Part shown: positions 15,196 through 21,093 of the stretch, one piece after another
Numbering within the stretch: the first letter of the stretch is position 1
Layout of the letters: each line of letters begins with the position of its first letter
Source of the DNA: JAUYIV01 sp040882645
GTDB taxonomy: Bacteria > Actinomycetota > Acidimicrobiia > Spongiisociales > UBA11373
Assembly: GCA_040882645.1 (NCBI GenBank)
Contig: JBBEAX010000058.1
Location: forward strand, 1 to 21,093
DNA length: 21,093 nt
Reading direction: 5' to 3'
Position numbers and translations under genes: made by a program
The notes under the pieces: model-generated
Database searches by the model: none
What the model saw: the letters and a program-made list of their open reading frames with translations, nothing else
What the model was told of the DNA's origin: nothing

Positions 15196-16473
15196 ATGCC
15201 TGATCGCAAGGTCGTCCTGAAATACGACGGAGGGGAACTCGAATTCCCCATCGTCCCCGGAACCGAAGGGGGCGACGGATTCGATATCGGGAACCTCAGG
15301 GCCCAGACGGGCCTCGTCACGCTCGACTATGGGTTTGCCAACACCGCAGGGACGCTGAGTTCCGTCTCGTTCGTCGATGGGACGGCGGGAGCGCTGCGGT
15401 ACCGCGGCTACTCGATCGAGGATCTTGCCGAGAACTCGACGTTCCTCGAGGTGGCCTATCTCCTGTTCCACGGTGAGTTGCCCACCGAGGCTGCGCTCGA
15501 GACGTTCGTTCACGACGTAACCCGCCACACCCTGCTCAACGAGGAGATGAAGCGGCTCTTCGATGCGTTCCCCAAGAGCGCCCATCCCATGGCGATACTC
15601 GCCTCGGCCACCAACGCGATGGCGACCTTCTATCCCGACTTCCACAACCCCACCGATCCATACTCGGTAGAGCAGTCGGCGCTGCGCCTCATCGCCAAAC
15701 TCCCCACCGTGGCTGCGTTTGCCTACAAGAAGTCGATGGGACAGCCATACATCTACCCGCGCAACGACCTCGACTACGTCTCGAACTTCCTCCACATGAT
15801 GTTCGCCCTCCCGGTCGAGGACTACCTGGTGGATCCGGTGGTGGCGAAGGCACTCGACGTGCTGCTCATCCTCCATGCCGACCATGGCCAGAACTGCTCG
15901 ACCTCGACCGTGAGGCTTGCCGGGTCGAGCCAGGCCAACCTCTTCACCTCCGTGGCGGCAGGGATGAGTGCTTTGTGGGGCCCGCTTCACGGCGGCGCCA
16001 ACCAGCGGGTGGTCGAAATGCTCGACGAGATCAACGAGGACGGCCGCGACTTCAAGAAGTACATCAACAAGGCGAAAGACCCCAACGACCCCTTCCGGCT
16101 GTGGGGCTTCGGTCACCGGGTGTACAAGAACTACGACCCGAGGGCGAAGATCCTCAAGGGCTTCGCATATGAAGTCATGGACCTGGTCGGCGGCGACGAT
16201 CCGCTCCTCGACATCGCCGTCAAACTGGAAGAAGCCGCACTCGCCGACGACTACTTCGTCGAGCGTCGGCTCTATCCGAACGTGGACTTCTACTCCGGTC
16301 TCATGTTCCGGGCGCTCGGCTTCCCGGTGAGGATGTTCACCCCGCTGTTCGCCATCGGACGCCTCCCCGGATGGGTTGCCCAGTGGCGGGAGATGACCGG
16401 CGATCCCGAGACCAAGATCGGCCGCCCCCGCCAGATCTACACCGGCCACCCGGAACGCAAACTCGAGAGGTGA
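15196..16473 (+). CDS. gltA: citrate synthase (type II, GltA family)
   Basis: Condenses oxaloacetate and acetyl-CoA to citrate, the entry step of the TCA cycle. The 425 residues match the long GltA form. Visible landmarks are HADHGQNCSTSTVR (227-240), catalytic His265 in GPLHGGAN, His307 in GFGHRVYKNYDPR and Asp364 in PNVDFYSG, equivalent to E. coli His264, His305 and Asp362. An N-terminal beta domain (about 1-60) is present, as in Gram-negative-type enzymes. AAGGGG lies before the ATG. It follows the EF-G2 gene closely; no functional link between the two is obvious. A GC-rich inverted repeat lies downstream. Confidence 0.97.
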   Translation: MPDRKVVLKYDGGELEFPIVPGTEGGDGFDIGNLRAQTGLVTLDYGFANTAGTLSSVSFVDGTAGALRYRGYSIEDLAENSTFLEVAYLLFHGELPTEAALETFVHDVTRHTLLNEEMKRLFDAFPKSAHPMAILASATNAMATFYPDFHNPTDPYSVEQSALRLIAKLPTVAAFAYKKSMGQPYIYPRNDLDYVSNFLHMMFALPVEDYLVDPVVAKALDVLLILHADHGQNCSTSTVRLAGSSQANLFTSVAAGMSALWGPLHGGANQRVVEMLDEINEDGRDFKKYINKAKDPNDPFRLWGFGHRVYKNYDPRAKILKGFAYEVMDLVGGDDPLLDIAVKLEEAALADDYFVERRLYPNVDFYSGLMFRALGFPVRMFTPLFAIGRLPGWVAQWREMTGDPETKIGRPRQIYTGHPERKLER

Positions 16474-16501
16474 TCGACCACGGCGGACTGTCGACTGGAC
16501 T

Positions 16502-16562
16502 GGCCGGCCTAAGGCGGCCGGCGACCGGCCGGCCAGAGGCTGGCCCAAGGCGGCCAACGGCC
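16502..16562. repeat. GGCC-rich palindromic element downstream of gltA
   Basis: Two copies of GGCCYAAGGCGGCC (16506-16519 and 16542-16555) are separated by 36 bases. Between them is a 7-bp perfect stem with a three-base CGA loop (16515-16531). An 8-bp GGCCGGCC occurs at 16502-16509 and again at 16527-16534. A hairpin here could end gltA transcripts, but no T-tract follows. Fifteen bases of it (16507-16521) recur inverted at 20519-20533, over the lipoprotein stop codon. Confidence 0.6.
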
Positions 16563-16578
16563 GCCCGGGGACTGACTC

Positions 16579-17181
16579 ATGTCTGATCTCACCGCGCGCG
16601 ACGGACAGGGCGAGGACGGCGAGCCGATCGTCGATCTGACCGAGGAGGGTCGGACCGTCGGGTACGTCTACCTCGATGACGGGACGCTCTTCGCCGAGTT
16701 CCTCTCCGATGCAGAAGGCGCGCCATGGGCATTCGACGTCGACGACCTGCAGCGCTCACTGGATGCCGCGCGGGCCATCCTGGATCCGGAGCCACTCGAG
16801 GGGACGGGCATCGGGTCGACCGACGGCGATCACCCGGTCGACACCCTCGCCACCGAATTCGATGCCCTCGCCGTGAGGCGGGGCGAGGAGGACGAAGGGT
16901 TCTATCCGGTGGCCGTCGCGGCCAGCATCTTCGAACGGTGCACCGTGCTCGACCTCGCGGTCGTCAGCCTCGAGGGATTCATCGTCCACCCGGAGTGGAT
17001 CGAGCCGGCCCCCGGGCACTCGGTCGACATGGGTGATGCCCACGACGGCGAGCCCTGGCCCACCTTCAAGGCGGGCTGCCACGTACAGGGACTCGCCGTC
17101 CTCGAAAAGTGGGCCCGACGCGCCGACGTCGCCGTTGCCCTGGAGGTCGGCGACCGGGAAGGCGACCGCTTCGTGTTGTGA
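16579..17181 (+). CDS. acidic hypothetical protein
   Basis: Not recognised. The 200 residues are strongly acidic, without signal peptide or membrane helix, so probably cytoplasmic. The N-terminal part (about 15-70) reads like a small beta-rich segment (TVGYVYLDDGTLFAEFL) followed by a DVDDLQRSLDAARAIL helix. After an acidic linker (about 75-105) comes a more hydrophobic part (FYPVAVAASIFERCTVLDLAVVSLEGFIVHPEW). Codon use and base composition look like those of neighbouring genes, so it is likely real. It may follow gltA in the same transcript, 105 bases downstream, but the palindromic element lies between. The stop codon opens a large inverted repeat. Confidence 0.72.
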   Translation: MSDLTARDGQGEDGEPIVDLTEEGRTVGYVYLDDGTLFAEFLSDAEGAPWAFDVDDLQRSLDAARAILDPEPLEGTGIGSTDGDHPVDTLATEFDALAVRRGEEDEGFYPVAVAASIFERCTVLDLAVVSLEGFIVHPEWIEPAPGHSVDMGDAHDGEPWPTFKAGCHVQGLAVLEKWARRADVAVALEVGDREGDRFVL

Positions 17182-17255
17182 GAGCCAAGAATCAAGAATC
17201 AAGAGTCGGGATGGTCGGTCCGCTCTTGACTCTTGACACTTGACTCTTGGCTCTC
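17180..17255. terminator. long hairpin between convergent genes, possible bidirectional terminator
   Basis: The arm at 17180-17207 is matched by its inverse at 17228-17255: 28 positions with three mismatches and a 20-base loop. Both arms are built of heptads (CAAGANT on the left, CTTGANN on the right). It begins inside the stop codon of the plus-strand gene and lies across the end of the minus-strand gene. No T-tract follows, so intrinsic termination is inferred only from position and stability. Confidence 0.5.
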
Positions 17256-17288
17256 TCGTTCTTGGCTCTTGACTCTTGATTCTTGAAT
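17182..17288. repeat. heptad array, CAAGANT/CTTGANT family, in both orientations
   Basis: The left part has CAAGAAT, CAAGAAT, CAAGAGT (17186-17206). The right part has inverted units CTTGACT, CTTGACA, CTTGACT, CTTGGCT (17225-17252), an interruption, then CTTGGCT, CTTGACT, CTTGATT, CTTGAAT (17261-17288). The first three bases of each minus-strand unit vary while TCAAG is mostly kept. The right part encodes the C-terminal tail of the minus-strand gene. Confidence 0.85.
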
Positions 17289-17756
17289 CCTTTCCACATA
17301 GGTTCCCACCACCGTCCCTTTCACCGCGTCGACCCGTACCAGCCCTCGCTCGGTGGGGGGGTCATCGGCGCTGAAGACCAGAACGTTCCACACGGGGCGC
17401 GCTCGCCAGCCGTCGAACCCGACGGCGGCCGAGGCGTGGCCCACCGCCATCGGGACCTCCCGATTGGCCACCTCGAGGGCCTGGGGATCGAGGACGCCAA
17501 TGTCCCAGGCGGACATCATGTGCCATAGGGCGATTGATGCCAGCAATCCCGCCGCAAAGATCATGCCCGGGTGGGAGAACGCGGCCAGCGCCGCCAGCGC
17601 TGCGGTCACGGCGTAGACCACGGCAGCGTTCCTCCGGCGGCGCGTCGACGGGATGGCATAAGGCGCTCGCTGGGTGGAGTCGAGATCCGGAGGCAGGTCG
17701 ACTGCGCGTGCTACCTCTCCAGAGATCTCGATCCGGCGGCGGCGCCGTTCGCTCAC
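17199..17756 (-). CDS. small two-helix membrane protein with a repeat-encoded C-terminal tail
   Basis: Not recognised as a named family. The 185 residues start with a basic N-terminus (VSERRRRRIE), have two adjacent hydrophobic segments (about 44-60 and 65-84) split by SHPG, then a mostly beta-like soluble part (about 90-157). Residues 158-185 (ESRVKSQERESQESSVKSQ and following) are simply the translation of the heptad array, so the ancestral protein probably ended near VERIQ. The start is GTG at 17756, which overlaps the exporter stop (GTGA); an ATG at 17837 lies well inside the exporter gene and is rejected. The tight coupling suggests an accessory role to the exporter, which is inference. 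Confidence 0.72.
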   Translation of the reverse strand: MSERRRRRIEISGEVARAVDLPPDLDSTQRAPYAIPSTRRRRNAAVVYAVTAALAALAAFSHPGMIFAAGLLASIALWHMMSAWDIGVLDPQALEVANREVPMAVGHASAAVGFDGWRARPVWNVLVFSADDPPTERGLVRVDAVKGTVVGTYVERIQESRVKSQERESQESSVKSQERTDHPDS

Positions 17757-20350
17757 GAGTGGTTCAAGTCCATTGCGCGGCGTACGGCCCTCGGGTCTAC
17801 CGCGGCCTCCCCCCGGCGGCGATGCCAACGGTCCCACAGCACCAGCATGCTCGGCAGCACGAGGATCGCCCCGACGAGCGCAAGCAAGATGGTGTAGGCG
17901 GTCACCAGGCCCAGTTGCTGGAACGGCACGAGCGACGCGGTCATCAGGATCCCGAAGCCGGCCACGGTGGTGAGCGCCGAGCCAGCCAGGGCCCCGCCGG
18001 TGTTGGTGGTCGTGTTACGGATCGCCTCCTCCGGAGAGGCGCATCGGACCCGGTCCTCCTGGTACCGGTGGGTGATGTGGATCATGTATGGCACCCCGAT
18101 CCCGATTGCCAGCGCCGACACAGTCGCGGTGACCGGGCCGAACGCCAGACCGAACACCGGGAACAGCCCGAACGCCCACAGCATCACCAGGGCCACGGGG
18201 GCGATCGTGATGAGCCCCAGGAATGGGCGGCGCGACTCGATCCAGAAGTTGATCACCAACAGCAGCGCAGCGGCGAGCACCGCGATCACCAGCGAAGAGA
18301 GTTGCGAGTCGCTCATCGCCGAGATGACGACACCGGTGATGATGTAGTCAGATGTGGGGACTGCCCGCACTCCGAGGTCCGACACCGGCGCGAAAGCTTC
18401 GCGCACATCCCGGTCGAGGCTGCTCGCCCCACGCTCCCCTGCTTGCGTCGTGATCGACACCAACGCGGCGTCATACCCGCCATTCGACACATGGATCAGC
18501 CGGCTCGCCTCTTGGGGGGCGGCGGCGAACAAGGCGTCGTAGAGGGCGCCAACGTTGGCGCCCGGTGCCACCGTCCCATCGGGACCGAATCCCGCGTCCG
18601 CGGCCGCGGCCGCCAGGGTCTCGTCGTAGCCCGGTAGAGCCGGGTCGAGGTGTGAGGCGATCAACGAGATCACCGACTCCGCGGCCGGGAAACCGCCGTA
18701 CAGAACGACGTTGGAAACGCCGGTCAGGTTGGCGATCGATGTCGCCATGGCATTGTGAATCTCCGCGGTGGCGATGTTGCCGTCGGCGACCAGCACATCA
18801 GTGGTCTCCCCGAAGCCGCCGGAGAAATCGGTGATGAGGGTATCGAAGGTTTCGAGAAGTGGGTTCGGCCGTGGCACGAAGTCGGTGATGGAGAACTCGG
18901 AACGGAGCTTGGTGACGCCGAACATCCCCGCCGCCCCGAGCAACAGGGCCACGATCACGGTCGGCACCGCCGCCTTCTCGGCAAGCACCGAGGTTCGGCC
19001 GATCAGCTTCGGAAGGAATCGTTCGCGGGTGGCCCCCATCCCCTGGCGAGGAAGGCGATCGCCCCGCTCCGCCCGCCGGTCGAGCAGGATGCGGAAGGCG
19101 GCGACGAACGACATCATGATCAAGAACGAGGCGATGATGCCGACCGCGGCGAGTATGCCGAAGTCCCGAAGCGCGGGTATCGGGCTCACGAGGTTGGTGA
19201 GGAATCCGACCGCGGTGGTGACCGTGGCAAGCACCAGCGCGACCCCCACAGTGTGGATCGCCCGCTCCATGCCTGCGTCGACCGCTGCGCCGTTGCCAAC
19301 CTCTTCGCGGTACCGGGTGGTGAGGTGGATGGCGTAGTCCACGCCGAGGCCGATCAACAGAATGGGGACGATCTGATTCATCGGCCCGAAGTCGTCGATC
19401 CATCCGAGATACTTCGGCCCGAACAACACCCCGATGCCGTTCATCCAGGTCACGGCCATGAAGATCGCGGCCATCGTCAGCGCCATGTCGGCAACCGTCC
19501 GTCGAATGCCGGCGAGGCGGGACTCGTCCGAGCGGGGACGCACCCAGTAGACGAGGAGCAGGATCAGCATGATGATCCCTGCCGCCATGCCGAACAGTCG
19601 ACCGACCTCGGCCTCGAATTCGTCACCGCTGGCAAAGATCAACTCGAACGAGAACGGCTCGGCGGAATAGCCGGTCGGGAGCGAGGCGGTCCGAATCGCC
19701 TCGGCGACGTCTACCTGGACGTCGAGGAAGTCCTCGTAGTCGATCGCCGGATCGAAGTCCGGGGTGGAGGTCGAGTCGTCGAAGCGTGGGGCGTTGAGAA
19801 ACACCAGTACCAGCCCACGCGACGCGGTGAGGTTGTCGAGGGCCCGGTCGGACGACATCAGCTGGAGCGCGACCCCCGAAACCTCGGGTGGGAGGGTCTC
19901 GAGAGCGACGGCGTACACCTGCTTGAACTCGGCATCGGTGGCGGGTGTTTCGATGTCACCGTTCGCGATCGCCTGCCGAATCGGGAATACGTACGACACG
20001 ACAGGGGGCTCGCCGGGCCGGGCGATCAAGAGTGGGGCGAGGTCGCTACCTTCGATGATGGCGGCGACGGTTTCGACCGTGGCGAGGCCATCGAGGTCGA
20101 CCACGTCGCCATCTTCGGCCGAAACGAGCACCTGGAACACCGAAGAAGACGACTCATCCCCGAACAGGTCGCCAATCTCCTCTGCCGCGATCAACGCCTC
20201 GGCATCAGGGGCAAAGCCGTCGTTGCCGTCGGTGACCACGATCTGCCCGGACATGTATCCGAGAAAACCCGTGACCACCAGCATCGCCACCAGCACCGCC
20301 AGCGGGCGCCGGACGACCACCCGCGCCAAGCCTCGAATGACCGTCTTCAC
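17753..20350 (-). CDS. RND superfamily exporter (MMPL/HAE3-like)
   Basis: A 12-helix RND-type transporter, probably proton-driven and moving lipids or other hydrophobic compounds; the substrate is unknown. The 865 residues have the duplicated layout: TM1 (about 15-35), a large extracellular domain (40-250), TM2-6 (about 252-422), TM7 (about 460-480), a second extracellular domain (485-680), and TM8-12 (about 683-838). The first half has the motif GLGVDYAIHLTTRY with Asp338. The second half has GIGVPYMIHITHRY, with Pro754 at the Asp position. The start is GTG at 20350 with AGGAGGA upstream. It lies downstream of a lipoprotein gene and overlaps a small membrane protein gene. Confidence 0.9.
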   Translation of the reverse strand: MKTVIRGLARVVVRRPLAVLVAMLVVTGFLGYMSGQIVVTDGNDGFAPDAEALIAAEEIGDLFGDESSSSVFQVLVSAEDGDVVDLDGLATVETVAAIIEGSDLAPLLIARPGEPPVVSYVFPIRQAIANGDIETPATDAEFKQVYAVALETLPPEVSGVALQLMSSDRALDNLTASRGLVLVFLNAPRFDDSTSTPDFDPAIDYEDFLDVQVDVAEAIRTASLPTGYSAEPFSFELIFASGDEFEAEVGRLFGMAAGIIMLILLLVYWVRPRSDESRLAGIRRTVADMALTMAAIFMAVTWMNGIGVLFGPKYLGWIDDFGPMNQIVPILLIGLGVDYAIHLTTRYREEVGNGAAVDAGMERAIHTVGVALVLATVTTAVGFLTNLVSPIPALRDFGILAAVGIIASFLIMMSFVAAFRILLDRRAERGDRLPRQGMGATRERFLPKLIGRTSVLAEKAAVPTVIVALLLGAAGMFGVTKLRSEFSITDFVPRPNPLLETFDTLITDFSGGFGETTDVLVADGNIATAEIHNAMATSIANLTGVSNVVLYGGFPAAESVISLIASHLDPALPGYDETLAAAAADAGFGPDGTVAPGANVGALYDALFAAAPQEASRLIHVSNGGYDAALVSITTQAGERGASSLDRDVREAFAPVSDLGVRAVPTSDYIITGVVISAMSDSQLSSLVIAVLAAALLLVINFWIESRRPFLGLITIAPVALVMLWAFGLFPVFGLAFGPVTATVSALAIGIGVPYMIHITHRYQEDRVRCASPEEAIRNTTTNTGGALAGSALTTVAGFGILMTASLVPFQQLGLVTAYTILLALVGAILVLPSMLVLWDRWHRRRGEAAVDPRAVRRAMDLNHS

Positions 20351-20386
20351 GCCCGATTCCTCCTGGACTGTCCGATGCCGGACGCA

Positions 20387-20414
20387 AGGCTACGACCAGT
20401 CGACGCCGCGTCAA
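20387..20414 (-). promoter_or_regulatory. putative promoter of the exporter gene
   Basis: Minus strand: -35 TTGACG (20409-20414, five of six to consensus), a 16-base spacer, -10 TAGCCT (20387-20392). The predicted start leaves a leader of about 30 bases with AGGAGGA (20358-20364) before the GTG. A GCGGGCA-family heptad array lies directly upstream (20423-20443). Confidence 0.45.
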
Positions 20415-20422
20415 AAGACCCA

Positions 20423-20443
20423 CTGCCCGCTGCCCGCTGCCCG
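20423..20443. repeat. heptad array, CTGCCCG x 3 (inverse of GCGGGCA family)
   Basis: Three perfect CTGCCCG units, in reverse the same heptad as the arrays at 418-452 and 5905-5939. The array lies in the 177-bp gap between the lipoprotein stop and the exporter start, nine bases upstream of the predicted -35. Confidence 0.85.
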
Positions 20444-20527
20444 CCGAGTCTCCTCTCGGAGATCGCCGAGCATGCGGAGGAGTGCCGGCGGGCTGCGGGG
20501 CCACCGCTTTCGCCGCGCCCGGCCGCC

Positions 20528-20947
20528 TTAGGCGTTGGGGTTGTCGTAGTAGACGAGGACGCCACCGTCGACCGTGCCGAGGATCTCGTAGGGGGCCTCG
20601 GTCCACTTGACCTGGGCGAATCCGCTGGCCGCGTCGGCCTGCTCCAGTGCCATGCCCTCGACGGAGAAGCCGTTGACAACGATCGTTGCGCCGCCCGGTT
20701 GCGGTGGATACGACTCCAGGATCATGTCGGCCAGCAGCACGGTCCCGTCCTCCAACACGAACAGGTACCCCGTCACCAGCACCGGAGCGCTGCCATCCGA
20801 CTCGAGGGCGAGGGCTACCGAGATCGGCGCGGGAACGGCCACCCGCCCGCCGTCGGGTCCGGAGGTCGTGGTCGGCTCGTCGGCGCTGGCATCGCCGCAC
20901 GCGGCCACCACCAACAGCAACGCAAGCAGGGCGAAAGATCTCTTCAT
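20528..20947 (-). CDS. small secreted lipoprotein of unknown function
   Basis: The 139 residues start with a clear type II signal peptide: MKRSFALLALLLVVAAC, with Cys17 following VAA as the lipidation site. A low-complexity DEPTTTSGPDGG linker follows (about 23-34), then a compact beta-rich domain (about 35-139) with VLVTGYLFVLEDGTVLLADMI and a tyrosine-rich end (VLVYYDNPNA). No family was recognised. AAAGGAG lies before the ATG at 20947. It is the gene upstream of the exporter on the same strand, so it could be an extracytoplasmic partner, but a separate promoter and a heptad array lie between. Confidence 0.83.
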   Translation of the reverse strand: MKRSFALLALLLVVAACGDASADEPTTTSGPDGGRVAVPAPISVALALESDGSAPVLVTGYLFVLEDGTVLLADMILESYPPQPGGATIVVNGFSVEGMALEQADAASGFAQVKWTEAPYEILGTVDGGVLVYYDNPNA

Positions 20948-21026
20948 GGTTCTCCTTTGGCCGCTTTGACGACCGAACGGTTCCGCCGGTTCCCGGCAGC
21001 AGCGAAGGCCTACACCACTGCTGACT

Positions 21027-21093
21027 GTTGGCCGTTGACCGTTGACCGTTGACCGTTGACCGTTGACCGTTGACCGTTGACCGTTGACCGTTG
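21027..21093. repeat. heptad array, GTTGACC x 8 or more, cut by the window edge
   Basis: GTTGGCC is followed by eight perfect GTTGACC units (21034-21089) and a partial GTTG at the end of the window, so true length is unknown. It lies about 80 bases upstream of the lipoprotein start. The reverse reads GGTCAAC on the coding strand of the lipoprotein. Confidence 0.93.

Noticed and set aside
15142..16557. A 471-residue open frame antisense to gltA and others like it (for example 18755-21052 plus)
   Set aside because: They overlap well-supported genes over their whole length, show composition typical of antisense frames in high-GC DNA, and have no recognisable motifs.
332..17290. Classical intrinsic terminators
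   Set aside because: Hairpins occur after gltA and at 17180-17255, but I saw no stem followed by a T-tract in any gap, so only position-based inference is offered.

Overview
The window is high-GC bacterial chromosomal DNA carrying almost entirely housekeeping genes. A phosphatidylinositol-mannoside gene set (PIP synthase, PatA-like acyltransferase, PimA-like mannosyltransferase), an EF-G2 paralogue and frequent near-leaderless starts point to an actinobacterium. Thr-rich linkers and a gene order only partly like Mycobacterium suggest a deep-branching lineage such as Acidimicrobiia; this placement is inference.

Layout. Bases 1-13008 are all on the minus strand. Read in the direction of transcription, the order is: pgsA-like, patA-like, pimA-like (13008-10500); pdxS, pdxT, yebC (10419-8219); ruvC, ruvA, ruvB (8025-5937); queA, tgt, yajC, secD, secF (5720-452); and the start of apt, cut by the window edge (331-1). 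The order joins a mycobacterial-type PIM-pdxST-yebC-ruvCAB string to the ruvAB-queA-tgt-yajC-secDF string known from many other bacteria. Divergently, on the plus strand, lie an EF-G2-like GTPase gene and gltA (13139-16473), then an acidic hypothetical gene (16579-17181). Convergent to these, on the minus strand, are a lipoprotein gene (20947-20528), an RND/MMPL exporter gene (20350-17753) and a small two-helix membrane protein gene (17756-17199). Eight gene pairs overlap by exactly four bases (ATGA or GTGA), so translation is tightly coupled inside the operons.

The unusual part is between the genes. At least ten arrays of 7-bp tandem repeats, from about six unrelated heptad families (GCGGGCA, GCGGAAG, GCRATWC, CAGTCYC, NNTCAAG and GTTGACC), occupy the gaps at transcription-unit ends. 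They often run into a stop codon and sit just upstream of the next promoter. The same families recur in opposite orientation, notably as a mosaic inverted pair flanking ruvCAB, and one array forms a long hairpin between convergent genes and encodes the C-terminal tail of a protein. The one purely divergent gap has no array. No rRNA, tRNA, transposase, integrase or CRISPR array was seen.
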